Origin: Allobosea sp. 117
Lineage (GTDB): Bacteria > Pseudomonadota > Alphaproteobacteria > Rhizobiales > Xanthobacteraceae
Direction of reading: 5' to 3'
Assembly (NCBI RefSeq): GCF_000702305.1
Contig: NZ_JNLC01000011.1
Coordinates: forward strand, 1-64,000
Length of the DNA: 64,000 nucleotides
Shown: positions 7,925 to 16,468 of the stretch, in pieces
Layout of the letters: every line of letters starts with the position of its first letter
How positions within the stretch are numbered: the stretch's first letter is position 1
The notes under the pieces: model-generated
Told to the model about the DNA's origin: nothing
What the model saw: only the letters and a program-made list of their open reading frames with translations
The model's database searches: none
Translations under genes and position numbers: made by a program

Positions 7925-9649
7925 GTGGCCAAACATGCAGCAGAGCGGAATGTAGGAGCTACAACCGGCGTCGCGGAACGGGCCGCACTGTATCTGCGGG
8001 TTTCGACCGGGCGACAGGCTGATAGCGATCTCTCCATTCCTGACCAGCGCCGGCAGATCGAGAACTACTGCCAGGCGAAGGGCTGGGAGCGGGTCGCGGA
8101 GTTCGTCGAACCCGGCAATACCGCCACCGATGACCGACGCCCCGCCTTTCAGGCTATGATCGACGCCGCGCTGACCAAGCCCGCTACCTTCGGCGTCATC
8201 ATCGTTCACAGCTTCTCGCGCTTCTTCCGCGATCAGTTCCAGTTCGAGTTCTATGTCCGCAAGCTTGCCAAGAACGGCGTGCGGCTGATCTCCATCACCC
8301 AGGATCTCGGCGATGATCCCATGAGCGTCATGATGCGCCAGATCATGACGCTGTTTGATGAGTACCAGTCCAAGGAGAATGCGAAGCACACCCTGCGGGC
8401 GATGAAGGAGAATGCCCGTCAGGGCTATTGGAACGGCTCACGCCCTCCCATCGGCTACCGCATCGTGATCGCCGGTCAACGCGGCTCCAAGGTCAAGAAG
8501 AAGCTGGAGATCGATCCGATCCATGCCGACACGGTGCGGCTGATCTACAGGCTGGCCCTGACGGGTGATCCGCAGCGCAACGGCAGCCCGATGGGGATCA
8601 AATCGATCACCGCTTACCTCAATGAGCGCAACATCCGCACCCGCGATGGCGGGCGCTGGGGGATCGCTTCCGTCCATCAGATCCTGACCCGAACCACCTA
8701 TATCGGGGAGCATCGGTTCAACACGCGGGACCACAAGACCCGAGCCCCCAAACCGGAAGCCGAGCATGCGATCGCCCAGGTCCCTGCGATCATCACCGAG
8801 GCAGAGTTCCGTGCCGTGCAGGCGAACCTTAAGGCGCGAAGCCCGCAATGGACGCCGCCACGCGAGGTGAGCGGCCCGACGCTTCTGACTGGCATCTGCT
8901 TCTGCGCTAGCTGCGGCGGCGCCATGACGCTGCGGACCGGCAAGGGCAGCTCCGGCGGCATGTATCGCTACTATGCCTGCTCGACCACGGCGCGCATGGG
9001 CAAGACCGGTTGCAAGGGCCTTGCTGTCCGCATGGATCGGCTCGATCGGGCCGTCATCGACCATCTGGAGCGGCGCATCCTTGATCCCGAACGCCTGTCT
9101 GTCCTTCTGGAACAGCTTCTTGATCGGCGCGAGGAATGGGTCGAGCGGCGGCGCAACCACATCGCCGAGCTCAACAAGCGGGCGACGGAGTCCGAGGCTA
9201 AGTTGAAGCGCCTTTATGAGGCGATCGAAAACGGCCTCATCAACATGGCCGATCTCTCATTGAAGGACCGCATCGCCGAGCTGACCGCGATTCGCGACCA
9301 GGCCCAGGCCGACGCCGAGCGCGCGCAAGCGGCGGTCGAGCGGATCGGCCCGAAGGTCACAGCTGACAGCCTCAAGCGCTTTGCCGAGGTTGCTCGGGCC
9401 AAGCTGCGGACGGAACCCGGTGAATATCACCGCGATCACCTTCGTGCGCTCGCTCAACGCGTCGAGGTGGTGAGCAAGTCGGAGATTCGGTTGATGGGGA
9501 ACAAGTCGGACCTTCTGCGCACGCTGACTGCCGCATCAAGCGTAGGAGCGGCGGCGAACGGCGTTCGCAGTTTTGTACCGAAGTGGCGCACCCGGCACGA
9601 TTCGAACGTGCGACCTTTGCCTTCGGAGGGCAACGCTCTATCCAGCTGA
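7925..9649 (+). CDS. Large serine recombinase (integrase/excisionase of the element)
   Basis: 574 residues from a GTG preceded by AGGAG at 7911-7915. The resolvase domain is at about 20-165, with the catalytic serine S27 ([11 protein letters not shown]) and the conserved arginines of HSFSRFFRD (R99, R102). The recombinase domain covers about 165-310, followed by a zinc ribbon with C325, C327, C330, C352 and C363, and a coiled coil at about 400-475. Such enzymes join attP and attB and need a directionality factor for excision. Odd feature: the last 21 residues ([11 protein letters not shown]...) and the stop are encoded by the reverse strand of the tRNA-Arg gene, so the tail results from the integration site and is probably not a conserved domain. 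Low G+C relative to the chromosome. Confidence 0.93.
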   Translation: MAKHAAERNVGATTGVAERAALYLRVSTGRQADSDLSIPDQRRQIENYCQAKGWERVAEFVEPGNTATDDRRPAFQAMIDAALTKPATFGVIIVHSFSRFFRDQFQFEFYVRKLAKNGVRLISITQDLGDDPMSVMMRQIMTLFDEYQSKENAKHTLRAMKENARQGYWNGSRPPIGYRIVIAGQRGSKVKKKLEIDPIHADTVRLIYRLALTGDPQRNGSPMGIKSITAYLNERNIRTRDGGRWGIASVHQILTRTTYIGEHRFNTRDHKTRAPKPEAEHAIAQVPAIITEAEFRAVQANLKARSPQWTPPREVSGPTLLTGICFCASCGGAMTLRTGKGSSGGMYRYYACSTTARMGKTGCKGLAVRMDRLDRAVIDHLERRILDPERLSVLLEQLLDRREEWVERRRNHIAELNKRATESEAKLKRLYEAIENGLINMADLSLKDRIAELTAIRDQAQADAERAQAAVERIGPKVTADSLKRFAEVARAKLRTEPGEYHRDHLRALAQRVEVVSKSEIRLMGNKSDLLRTLTAASSVGAAANGVRSFVPKWRTRHDSNVRPLPSEGNALSS

Positions 9650-9660
9650 GCTACGGGTGC
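9584..9660 (-). tRNA. tRNA-Arg (anticodon CCG)
   Basis: The reverse strand folds as a complete 77-base tRNA: acceptor GCACCCG/CGGGTGC, D-stem GCTC/GAGC, anticodon stem TTGCC/GGCAA around loop CTCCGAA (anticodon CCG), T-stem GCACG/CGTGC with TTCGAAT, and an encoded CCA. It reads arginine CGG codons. Its 3' end faces the mobile element and overlaps the end of the recombinase frame, marking it as the likely attachment site; the gene appears intact after integration. Confidence 0.95.
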
Positions 9661-9731
9661 AACCGTGGCGTGGAAACACGCCGGCTCTTCATAGTCGAAC
9701 CGCCCGGCGGCGGCAACAGCGTGCTCGCGCA

Positions 9732-9855
9732 CCGCCGGCGGTTTGTCCGTGTGCCGCCGCCGGTCGGTTAATGCGCTGCCAGCAAGCCTGCTTGCGCGCC
9801 GCCGGCGGTTTGTCTGCACGCCGCCGGCAGGTCCGCCTACGCGCCGGCAGATCCG
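9732..9855. repeat. Degenerate GC-rich repeats between tRNA-Arg and rpsU
   Basis: CCGCCGGCGGTTTGTC occurs at 9732-9747 and again, exact, at 9799-9814. Two further shorter copies of the type GCCGGCAGRTCCG follow at about 9823-9836 and 9843-9855. The 379-base gap 9661-10039 contains no convincing gene. The repeat is itself largely palindromic (CCGCCGGCGG), so folding or protein binding is possible; spacing is irregular, so it is not a CRISPR array. Confidence 0.6.
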
Positions 9856-10039
9856 TTCGCGCGGGGCGCGCCCGTTTGCGCGGCGCATGGTGGACAAGCG
9901 GGGGCCATTCTGCTAAGTCGCCACACCTTGATCGTTCAGCCTCCGGGCCTCGGGCCCGCCGGCGCGGTCGCAACGCATTCATCATCATCTTTCGCTCTGG
10001 CGCGGAGGCGGCAGGCGAAGGCCTCGAAGAGGAACACAC

Positions 10040-10282
10040 GTGCAGGTTCTCGTCCGGGACAACAATGTCGATCAGGCGCTGAAGGCGCTCAAGAAGAAGA
10101 TGCAGCGCGAAGGCATCTTCCGCGAGATGAAGTTGCGCGGCCATTACGAGAAGCCGTCCGAGAAGCGCGCCCGCGAGCAGGCCGAGGCCGTGCGCCGCGC
10201 CCGCAAGCTGGCCCGCAAGCGCGCCCAGCGCGAAGGCCTGCTGCCGTCCAAGCCGAAGCCGACCACCCCCGGCCGCGGCTGA
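10040..10282 (+). CDS. rpsU: 30S ribosomal protein S21
   Basis: 80 residues starting at GTG 10040 with AGAGGA upstream. The sequence [20 protein letters not shown] followed by [21 protein letters not shown] is the typical alphaproteobacterial bS21, and the C-terminus is a long basic arginine/lysine helix. S21 binds near the 3' end of 16S rRNA and assists initiation. It is a single-gene unit here with a strong terminator downstream. No anomalies. Confidence 0.97.
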   Translation: MQVLVRDNNVDQALKALKKKMQREGIFREMKLRGHYEKPSEKRAREQAEAVRRARKLARKRAQREGLLPSKPKPTTPGRG

Positions 10283-10339
10283 GACACGGCACGCCCGACG
10301 GACGGCCTCGAACGGGGCCGCCGGCATATGAGACGAACA

Positions 10340-10368
10340 GCGCGGCGGAGCCCTCCGGCCGCGCTTTT
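10340..10368 (+). terminator. Rho-independent terminator of rpsU
   Basis: GCGCGGC...CCGGCCGCGC hairpin followed directly by TTTT at 10365-10368, 58 bases after the rpsU stop. Confidence 0.8.
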
Positions 10369-10510
10369 GTCGTTTGACGAGCCTGGAGCTTGGGCCGGCG
10401 TCCGGCCGCCGTGCTGGGTTGTCGCCCGGCGACCGAAGCGAAAATGAAACACGACTGGTCAGGATGCGCCCGTTAGGGCGCGTACTCCTGCGGCTGCGAC
10501 CCGGCGAGGG

Positions 10511-11068
10511 CTATTGCGCCGCCAGTTCGTACTCGACATGGATCGAGGATTCGTGCCGGGTGTGGTCGAAGCCGTAGATGTGAACCGACAGCGCGTCCTC
10601 GGTCCCTTCATTGACCATCTGGTGGATGTTCGGGCCTGACGGCAGCATGGCGGCGACGAAGCCCTTCTCGCGGCGGGCGATCGCCTCGACGGCCACCTGC
10701 CGGGCATCGACCGGCCGGAACCACAGTTCGCTGAGTGTGCCCCGCACCACGCCGAAGCAGCACGAGCAGTGATGGTCGTGGATCGAGGTCTTTGCGCCCG
10801 GCGGCCAGAGGATCGCCCAGACGCTCATCTGGCTGTCGCCGAACAGCAGGGTGCGCGTATAACGCTGGCCATTGCGCTCCAGCGCGACGCCCTCGAGGAG
10901 ATCCGGACGGGCGATGATGGTGTTGAGCGTCGCGCGGGCATGATCGAGATAGGCGTTGCCGAGCGCGCTCGTCACCCGGCTCAGCTCGCGGAATGCAAGC
11001 TCGGGAAGCATCGGGCCCTCATTGTTGAACGCATGTGCCTCGCCGGCGAATCGGGGTGATGGCGCCAT
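10511..11068 (-). CDS. Cysteine dioxygenase-family protein (cupin thiol dioxygenase)
   Basis: 185 residues; start at the ATG at 11068 with GGAGG five bases upstream. Cupin motif 1 contains IHDHHC (H97-C101) followed by CCFGVVRG, and a second metal-ligand histidine is in SVHIYG (H163). This fits Fe(II) thiol dioxygenases, which oxidise cysteine (or 3-mercaptopropionate or similar thiols) to a sulfinate. The exact substrate cannot be told from sequence. It is divergent from an Lrp/AsnC regulator gene with a palindrome between them, which suggests amino-acid-responsive control. A GCGCCC/GGGCGC hairpin at about 10467-10482 lies downstream but lacks a T-run. Confidence 0.85.
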   Translation of the reverse strand: MAPSPRFAGEAHAFNNEGPMLPELAFRELSRVTSALGNAYLDHARATLNTIIARPDLLEGVALERNGQRYTRTLLFGDSQMSVWAILWPPGAKTSIHDHHCSCCFGVVRGTLSELWFRPVDARQVAVEAIARREKGFVAAMLPSGPNIHQMVNEGTEDALSVHIYGFDHTRHESSIHVEYELAAQ

Positions 11069-11173
11069 GATGTCCTCCGAAGCGAAAGGAGCGCGTCCGC
11101 GCTCCGGCCAACTGGATATAATTTACCCCCATCCGCAGAAATGTTGTTGCAAATGTCCCTGAGTTTTGGCTTT

Positions 11174-11190
11174 GAATGGGAAATCCATTC
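11174..11190. promoter_or_regulatory. Palindrome in the divergent dioxygenase/Lrp promoter
   Basis: GAATGG-GAAAT-CCATTC is a perfect inverted repeat with 6-base arms, 36 bases before the regulator start and about 105 before the dioxygenase start. The surroundings are AT-rich for this genome (TATAATTTACC at 11115-11125). Lrp-type regulators bind imperfect AT-centred palindromes, so this is a plausible operator. Confidence 0.5.
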
Positions 11191-11226
11191 CAATCCGGCG
11201 CTATTTTGCGCGATAATTATCTCATC

Positions 11227-11703
11227 ATGGCAGTGATCGACGACCACGACAGGCGCATCCTCGCCATCTTGCAGCAGGACGCATCGCTTTCGACGGCCGA
11301 CATCGCCGATCGGGTCGGCCTGTCGTCGACCCCGTGCTGGCGCCGTATTCAGCGGCTCGAGGAGCAGGGCGTCATCAGCCGACGCGTGGCGCTGCTCGAC
11401 CGCAAGGCGCTGAATGTCGGGGTGACGGTCTTCATCGCCGTCCGCACGAGCCGGCACGGACTGGAATGGTTCGAGCAGTTCCACAAGGCGCTGAACGACA
11501 TTCCGGAAGCGCTGGAGTTCTACCGGCTGGCCGGCGGCATCGACTACCTGATCAAGGCGGTGGTGCCGGACATCGCGGCCTATGACGCTCTGTACAAGCA
11601 GTTGATCAGCAAGGTCGAACTGACGGAAGTCACATCCATGTTTGCCATGGAGGAGCTCAAGAACACCACCGAGATTCCGCTGACCTACGCGCCGCGCCGC
11701 TGA
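11227..11703 (+). CDS. Lrp/AsnC family transcriptional regulator
   Basis: 158 residues from the ATG at 11227 (MAVIDDHDRRILAILQQDAS), preferred over 11176 because it gives the standard family N-terminus. The N-terminal winged HTH (STADIADRVGLSSTPCWRRI, about residues 20-40) is followed by the RAM/ligand-binding alpha-beta domain (about 65-145). Such proteins form octamers and sense amino acids. It is divergent from the dioxygenase gene and so probably controls it and itself, with cysteine or a related thiol as possible effector. Confidence 0.9.
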   Translation: MAVIDDHDRRILAILQQDASLSTADIADRVGLSSTPCWRRIQRLEEQGVISRRVALLDRKALNVGVTVFIAVRTSRHGLEWFEQFHKALNDIPEALEFYRLAGGIDYLIKAVVPDIAAYDALYKQLISKVELTEVTSMFAMEELKNTTEIPLTYAPRR

Positions 11704-11748
11704 GCGTACACGCGCGCCTGCGCGATGCCTTGCGCGGGACGCGGGCTG

Positions 11749-12021
11749 CTACTGCCGGTTCAGCGGCACCGTGTATTCGCCGGCGCGGATCCGGTCCGCG
11801 AGACGGCTGGCGAAGCCGGCGGCGGCTTCCTCGCCATAGGTGGCGACCAGCGAGCGGATGGCGGTGAACAGCGCCGCTTGGGCGAGGCAGTCCTCGTCGA
11901 GGCCGTCATAGACCGCCTCGTTCCAAGCCTCGTCCAGATAGGCGAGGGCGGCATGGCGCTCGTCTTCCACCGCCTGGTCGGTTTCGCCTTGGCGAAGTAG
12001 CAGATCGGGGACGTTCGACAA
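11749..12021 (-). CDS. Conserved hypothetical protein
   Basis: 90 residues from a TTG at 12021, chosen because GGAGG lies seven bases upstream; an upstream ATG at 12126 would add a poorly conserved-looking leader. The protein is acidic and helical (LAYLDEAWNEAVYDGLDEDC; AALFTAIRSLVATYGEEAAA; FASRLADRIRAGEYT) with no signal peptide. It resembles small rhizobial proteins of unknown function. Single gene between convergent/divergent neighbours. Confidence 0.65.
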   Translation of the reverse strand: MSNVPDLLLRQGETDQAVEDERHAALAYLDEAWNEAVYDGLDEDCLAQAALFTAIRSLVATYGEEAAAGFASRLADRIRAGEYTVPLNRQ

Positions 12022-12153
12022 ATGCTTGACCTCCGCGCGCTCCCCGCGCGCCCGAATCAAAACATAGCATGCCCACGCCGCCGGCCGGGCCAAGTTTTGA
12101 GAGAAGGTTAATGCGCACGGGCGCATTCGACAAAAACTCGATGTGTGTTTTCG

Positions 12154-12534
12154 TCAATTGCTGCCGTAGCGGGCCGCGATGTCGCGCGAGAGGCGGGCGC
12201 CTTCGTCGAGATAGCGCCGGCTCGCCATCGCCGCCGAATCGGTGCAGGCGCGGTAGACTTCACCATAGCTCGAATAGCCGCGGTTGAAGCTGGCGATGAT
12301 CTGGCCGCGGCGCCTGTCGGAGGGCTGCTCGGCGTCGATCAGCGCCTGCATCTCGTCGCGCCAGCGCGTGCCCTCGGGGGCACCGCAGAGCGGGCGCAGA
12401 TAGTGGAGCGCGCCGAGTATCTCGGCGAGATGCATGAGGTCCGCCTCATAGGGCGGCGGGGCGCCCTCGGTCTGCTGGGCGGCGGCGGGCAGCAGGGACG
12501 CCAGCAGGAGGACAGCACAGACGAGCACGCGCAT
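12154..12534 (-). CDS. TIGR02301-family periplasmic protein
   Basis: 126 residues from the ATG at 12534. A signal peptide (MRVLVCAVLLLASLLPAAAQ) is followed by the family pattern: LAEILGALHYLRPLC, RDEMQALIDAE, FNRGYSSYGEVYRAC and DEGARLSRDIAARYG. The family is restricted to alphaproteobacteria and has no known function. Two conserved cysteines could form a disulfide in the periplasm. It lies 31 bases after the Nudix gene and is probably co-transcribed. Confidence 0.8.
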   Translation of the reverse strand: MRVLVCAVLLLASLLPAAAQQTEGAPPPYEADLMHLAEILGALHYLRPLCGAPEGTRWRDEMQALIDAEQPSDRRRGQIIASFNRGYSSYGEVYRACTDSAAMASRRYLDEGARLSRDIAARYGSN

Positions 12535-12565
12535 GGCCCGTTCCTGCGCCTCGGCGCCGATGCGG

Positions 12566-13012
12566 TCAAGCGCCATCGCCGCTCGCCCCAGCCAGTGCGG
12601 CGGCCGCGGCGATCATGCCGGCAAGGCCGTCGGTCATGGTGCGGGGGTCGGGCAGCGTGTGCGGCGCGAACCAGCCGGTCTCCGCTGCCTCCGGCCCGAC
12701 CGAGGCCTCCCCGCTCCGCCAATGCGCGGCGTGGCAGACCACGACGTAATGCGCCTCCAGCGCCCCGGCCGGGTCGCGGCGGATGATGTCCAGTGCGCCG
12801 GCGACGCCGATGATGGCGCCGGCCACCCCCACCTCCTCGGCGAGCTCGCGGGCGGCCGCCTCGGCCAGCGTCTCGCCCGGCTCGACCTTGCCGCCGGGCA
12901 GCGACCAGAGGCCGCGGCCGAGCGCGGCGCCGCGCCGCGCCAGCAGCACCCTTCCCTCGCGAAACACAGCGGTCGAGACCGCTAGAACGGGACGCACGGC
13001 AGGGTGGCGCAT
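12566..13012 (-). CDS. Nudix hydrolase
   Basis: 148 residues; start at the ATG at 13012 with AGGAAG upstream (a longer frame extends to 13240 but lacks a sensible N-terminus). The Nudix box [28 protein letters not shown] pattern is complete (G-x5-E-x7-REL-x2-EEVG), so it should be an active Mg-dependent hydrolase of nucleoside diphosphate derivatives. The substrate (ADP-ribose, oxidised NTP, other) cannot be assigned. The following TIGR02301 gene is likely in the same transcript. Confidence 0.9.
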   Translation of the reverse strand: MRHPAVRPVLAVSTAVFREGRVLLARRGAALGRGLWSLPGGKVEPGETLAEAAARELAEEVGVAGAIIGVAGALDIIRRDPAGALEAHYVVVCHAAHWRSGEASVGPEAAETGWFAPHTLPDPRTMTDGLAGMIAAAAALAGASGDGA

Positions 13013-13112
13013 CTGCAACTTCCTGGGGATAGCGTGGCCAAGGACCGGCGGTGCCGGGATCGCGCCATAATCGGGCCTGAAGCTCGCCGATGGAATCACT
13101 GGGGAGGTCCGC

Positions 13113-13406
13113 ATGCAGCGGAAATTTCGGGGCGTGACGGGAGTGGGGTGTCTCGGGGCGGCGATCGGGGCGCTACTCCTGGCCGCGTCCGGGCCGGCGG
13201 CGGCCCAGGTGAACAAGGACATCGGCATGAATAGCAGCACGCAGGACCGTGCGTGCGCGGCCTACGGCCCCGGCTTCGTGCGCTCGCCCGGCTCGTCGAC
13301 CTGCATCAAGGTCGGCGGCTATGCGAGAAGCGACGCCTATACCCAGAAATACGGCTTCACCGGCGCCGGCAGCAACACGTGGGGCTCTTCGCTCCGGTCG
13401 CAGTGA
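13113..13406 (+). CDS. Small secreted protein with alphaproteobacterial-porin N-terminal signature
   Basis: 97 residues, ATG at 13113 with GGAGG upstream. A signal peptide ends at AAAQ (about residue 32). The mature part contains [20 protein letters not shown], which closely resembles the conserved Cys-bracketed element (C..YG.GF...PG..TC..) at the N-terminus of Omp2/porin_2 family porins. The beta-barrel is absent: only about 30 residues follow ([18 protein letters not shown]). No frameshifted remainder of a porin is visible downstream, where dapE ends. Either a stand-alone small cell-envelope protein or a fossil; the good ribosome site favours expression. Confidence 0.7.
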   Translation: MQRKFRGVTGVGCLGAAIGALLLAASGPAAAQVNKDIGMNSSTQDRACAAYGPGFVRSPGSSTCIKVGGYARSDAYTQKYGFTGAGSNTWGSSLRSQ

Positions 13407-13433
13407 AGCGACGACGGGCGGCCTTCGGCCCGT

Positions 13434-14621
13434 TCAGCGGCCGAAGGTCTCGAAATAGCGCGCGATGATGCCGTGATAGGCGCGCGCCAGCGCGGCGAGC
13501 TCGTCGACCGGAGTCGCCTCGTCGACGGCGTGCATGCTGGTGCCCACCGCGCCGAACTCGATGACCGGGCAATAGTCTTTGATGAAACGGGCGTCCGAGG
13601 TGCCGCCGGTGGTGGAGAGCTCGGGCCGGCGCCCGGTCGCCGCCTCGATCGCCGCGACCACCAGATCGACGAACTCGCCCGGCGCGGTGAGGAAGCTGTC
13701 GCTGGAGCGCTCGACGAAATCGACCGACCAGCGCACCTCGTTGCCGGCCGCCGCGGTGAGGCGCCGCTCGATCTCGGCGCGCAGCGTGCCGGGCATCCAC
13801 AGATCGTTGAAGCGCACGTTGAAGCGCGCTCGCGCCTCGGCCGGGATGACGTTGAAGGCCGGATTGCCGACATCCACCGAGACGACCTCGAGGTTCGAGG
13901 CCTGGAAATGCTCGCTGCCGCGGTCGAGCGGCTCGGCGGAAAGGCCGGCGAGCAGCCGCACCATGCCGGGAACCGGATTCTCGGCGAGGTGCGGATAGCC
14001 GACATGGCCCTGCCGGCCGTGCACCGTGATGGTGCCGGAGAGCGAGCCGCGCCGGCCGATCTTCACCATGTCGCCGAGCGCAGCGCGGCTGGAGGGCTCG
14101 CCGAGCACGCAATGGTCGATGCGCTCGTCGCGGTCGGCCATCCAGCGCAGCAGCTTCTCGGTGCCGTTGATCGCCGGGCCTTCCTCATCGCCGGTGATGA
14201 GGAAGGAGATCGAACCGGGGATCGCGCCGTCCTGGGCGGCGATGTAGTCGAGCGCCGCCGCCACGCTCGCCGCCACGCCGCCCTTCATATCGACCGCGCC
14301 GCGCCCGTAGAGCATGCCGCCATGGATCGCCGCCTCGAAGGGCGGGAAGCGCCAATGCACCTCGTCGCCCGGCGGCACCACGTCGGTATGGCCGGCGAAG
14401 CAGAGATTTGGCCCCTTGGTGCCGAAGCGCGCATAGAGGTTCTCGACATCCGGCGTATCCGGCGCGGTGAGCCGCACGCGGTGCACGGCGAAGCCGTGGT
14501 CGCCCAGCAGGCCCGCCAGATAGTCGAGCGCCCCCGCCTCTTCCGGCGTCACCGACGGGCAGCGTATGAGCGCGCGGGCGATCGCGACGGGGTCTGCCGC
14601 GGGCAGTGCCGACTTTGTCAT
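13434..14621 (-). CDS. dapE: Succinyl-diaminopimelate desuccinylase
   Basis: 395 residues, M20 peptidase fold. Metal-site motifs are seen: [10 protein letters not shown] (H78, D80), DMKGG (D111) and the catalytic pair in TGDEEGPA (E146, E147). It hydrolyses N-succinyl-LL-2,6-diaminopimelate in the succinylase branch of lysine/DAP synthesis. dapD lies upstream on the same strand, separated by a palindromic repeat. Full length; no anomaly. Confidence 0.96.
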   Translation of the reverse strand: MTKSALPAADPVAIARALIRCPSVTPEEAGALDYLAGLLGDHGFAVHRVRLTAPDTPDVENLYARFGTKGPNLCFAGHTDVVPPGDEVHWRFPPFEAAIHGGMLYGRGAVDMKGGVAASVAAALDYIAAQDGAIPGSISFLITGDEEGPAINGTEKLLRWMADRDERIDHCVLGEPSSRAALGDMVKIGRRGSLSGTITVHGRQGHVGYPHLAENPVPGMVRLLAGLSAEPLDRGSEHFQASNLEVVSVDVGNPAFNVIPAEARARFNVRFNDLWMPGTLRAEIERRLTAAAGNEVRWSVDFVERSSDSFLTAPGEFVDLVVAAIEAATGRRPELSTTGGTSDARFIKDYCPVIEFGAVGTSMHAVDEATPVDELAALARAYHGIIARYFETFGR

Positions 14622-14638
14622 GCGATCTTTCCCATCAT

Positions 14639-14729
14639 CGTCATCCCGGACGGCCGCAAGGCCGATCCGGGATTGCGTCAGAACTGGAGAGCGATCCCGG
14701 CTCTACGCTGCGCTTCGGCCGGGATGACG
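14639..14729. repeat. Palindromic intergenic repeat between dapD and dapE
   Basis: CGTCATCCCGG at 14639-14649 is matched by CCGGGATGACG at 14719-14729, forming a long stem with internal GCCGATCC/GATCCCGG elements. This fills the dapD-dapE gap; such REP-like units are common in rhizobial genomes and may stabilise or partly terminate transcripts. Confidence 0.75.
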
Positions 14730-14747
14730 GTCAACGCCCGAAGTCGC

Positions 14748-15602
14748 TCAATCCCTGAGCAGGTCGTTAATCGAGGTCTTGGAGCGGGTCTGCGCGTCGA
14801 CGCGCTTCACGATCACCGCGCAGTAGAGCGACGGGCCGGGCGTGCCGTCGGGCAGCGACTTGCCGGGCAGCGAGCCGGGAACCACCACCGAATAGGCCGG
14901 CACCTCGCCGACGAACACCTCGCCGGTCGTGCGGTCGACGATCTTGGTGGTCGCCGAGATGAACACGCCCATCGAGAGCACCGAGCCCTTGCGCACGATC
15001 ACCCCCTCGACGACCTCCGAGCGGGCGCCGATGAAGCAGTCGTCCTCGATGATCACCGGGCCGGCCTGCAGCGGCTCCAGCACGCCGCCGATGCCGACGC
15101 CGCCGGACAGATGCACACGCGCGCCGATCTGCGCGCAGCTTCCCACCGTCGCCCAGGTGTCGACCATGGTCGCCTCGCCCACATGGGCGCCGAGATTGAC
15201 GAAGGAGGGCATCAGCACGACGTTCGGCGCGATATAGGCCGAGCGGCGCACGATGGCGCCCGGCACGGCGCGGAAGCCGGCGCTGCGGAAGTCGCTCTCG
15301 CCCCAGCCGGCGAACTTGGAGGGCACCTTGTCCCACCAGTGGGCGCCGCCCGGGCCGCCGTCGATCGGGGCCATGTCGTTGAGGCGGAAGGAGAGCAGCA
15401 CCGCCTTCTTGAGCCACTGGTTGACGGTCCAGGTGCCGTCGGCGCCCTGCTCGGCGACGCGCGCCTTGCCGGCGTCGAGCAGCGCGAGGGCCTCGTTCAC
15501 GGCGTGGCGGATCTCGCCGCCGGTCTCGAAATTGATCTCAGCCCTGTCCTCGAAGGCCTGATCGACGATGGTCTGCAATTGGCTTTGCGAGTCACGCGAC
15601 AT
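14748..15602 (-). CDS. dapD: Tetrahydrodipicolinate N-succinyltransferase
   Basis: 284 residues from the ATG at 15602 (AAGGAG upstream); the frame extends to 15653 but without need. It shows the left-handed beta-helix hexapeptide repeats (e.g. [39 protein letters not shown]) and the family segment [21 protein letters not shown]. It transfers succinate from succinyl-CoA to tetrahydrodipicolinate, the step two steps before DapE. Same strand and order as dapE. Confidence 0.96.
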   Translation of the reverse strand: MSRDSQSQLQTIVDQAFEDRAEINFETGGEIRHAVNEALALLDAGKARVAEQGADGTWTVNQWLKKAVLLSFRLNDMAPIDGGPGGAHWWDKVPSKFAGWGESDFRSAGFRAVPGAIVRRSAYIAPNVVLMPSFVNLGAHVGEATMVDTWATVGSCAQIGARVHLSGGVGIGGVLEPLQAGPVIIEDDCFIGARSEVVEGVIVRKGSVLSMGVFISATTKIVDRTTGEVFVGEVPAYSVVVPGSLPGKSLPDGTPGPSLYCAVIVKRVDAQTRSKTSINDLLRD

Positions 15603-15649
15603 GACGCTCTCCTTTTCGGCGCGACTTGTCCGGTCGCGCGCGGCGTCTG

Positions 15650-16414
15650 TCAACGCCCCGGCTGGCCCGCCGCGGGAAGAAGACCGGCGAGGAACGCCGT
15701 CAAATCGTCGGTGACGTGGTCGATATGGGCGCCGTCGCGCCCCTCGTGCTCCCAGGCCTCGCGATCGGCCGGGCTCACCGCGAGGCCGCGCGGCACCACC
15801 AGCACCGTGCGCATGCCGAGCTGGGCCGGCACTTCGAGGTTGCGGGCGAGGTCCTCGAACATGGCGGCACGCTCCGGCGCCACGTCGTGGGCGGCGAGGA
15901 AGCGGCGATAGGCGGCCTCCTGCGGCTTGGGATGGAACTCGGCGGCGACGATGTCGTGCACGCCAGCGAAGCGGTCGGAGATGCCGAGCTTGGCCAGGAC
16001 GTTCTCGGCATGGCCGCGCGAGCCGTTGGTGTAGACCAGCTTGCGCCCCGGCAGGGCGCCGAGCACCTCGCCCAGCTCCGGCGCCGGGGCGAGCGTCGAC
16101 AGGTCGATGTCATGCGCGTTGGCGAGGAACGGGTCCGGGTCCATGCCGTGCTCGATCATCAGCCCGCGCAGCGAGGTGCCGTAGCGCCGGTAATAGTCCT
16201 TCTGCAGTGCGAAGGCATCGTCGAGCGACAGGCCGAGGAAACCGGCGATGTAGGAACGCATCCTGAGGTCGATCTGCCGCCACAGGTCAAGGCCCGGCGG
16301 ATAGAGCGTGTTGTCGAGGTCGAACACCCAGGTCTCGACGTGGGCGAAGTCCACGGCGGCGGACGGGCGCAGGCTATTGGGCAGGTCGGCGTTGGGGAGG
16401 TCGATGTCGGACAT
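15650..16414 (-). CDS. Pyrimidine 5'-nucleotidase-like HAD hydrolase
   Basis: 254 residues. HAD motif 1 is [10 protein letters not shown] (residues about 31-40), motif 2 YTNGSRGHA, motif 3 lysine in HPKPQEAA, motif 4 FEDLARNL. The NTLYP variant and the cap between motifs 1 and 2 match the TIGR01993/SDT1 pyrimidine 5'-nucleotidase group. It probably dephosphorylates UMP/CMP or similar. It sits 47 bases upstream of dapD in the argB-to-dapE gene string, an arrangement kept in many rhizobia. Confidence 0.88.
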   Translation of the reverse strand: MSDIDLPNADLPNSLRPSAAVDFAHVETWVFDLDNTLYPPGLDLWRQIDLRMRSYIAGFLGLSLDDAFALQKDYYRRYGTSLRGLMIEHGMDPDPFLANAHDIDLSTLAPAPELGEVLGALPGRKLVYTNGSRGHAENVLAKLGISDRFAGVHDIVAAEFHPKPQEAAYRRFLAAHDVAPERAAMFEDLARNLEVPAQLGMRTVLVVPRGLAVSPADREAWEHEGRDGAHIDHVTDDLTAFLAGLLPAAGQPGR

Positions 16415-16468
16415 GGGGACCTTCTAGCGCAACGTGCCGACGACGGCGAGGCAAGGTTTCGCGAGCCG

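Larger units (their letters stand above)
1..9583. mobile_element. Right part of an integrative element ending at tRNA-Arg(CCG)
   Basis: Seen: a relaxase gene, two large accessory genes and a large serine recombinase lie directly against the 3' end of a tRNA-Arg gene, and base composition is lower in G+C and more even than in the chromosomal genes to the right. Known: integrative and mobilizable elements often enter the 3' end of tRNA genes and carry the integrase at that border. Inferred: the right junction lies in or just left of 9584. The left junction, other transfer genes and the second att copy are outside the window, so whether it is self-transmissible cannot be told. Confidence 0.75.

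Noticed and set aside
9584..9649. C-terminal [11 protein letters not shown] tail of the recombinase as a conserved domain
   Set aside because: It is a translation of the reverse strand of tRNA-Arg; such tails recur wherever a frame runs into a tRNA gene.
9732..9855. CRISPR-like array
   Set aside because: Only two exact 16-base repeats at irregular spacing, decayed others, and no cas genes nearby.
13473..15911. 812-codon plus-strand frame
   Set aside because: Antisense to dapE, dapD and the start of the HAD gene; no recognisable domain.
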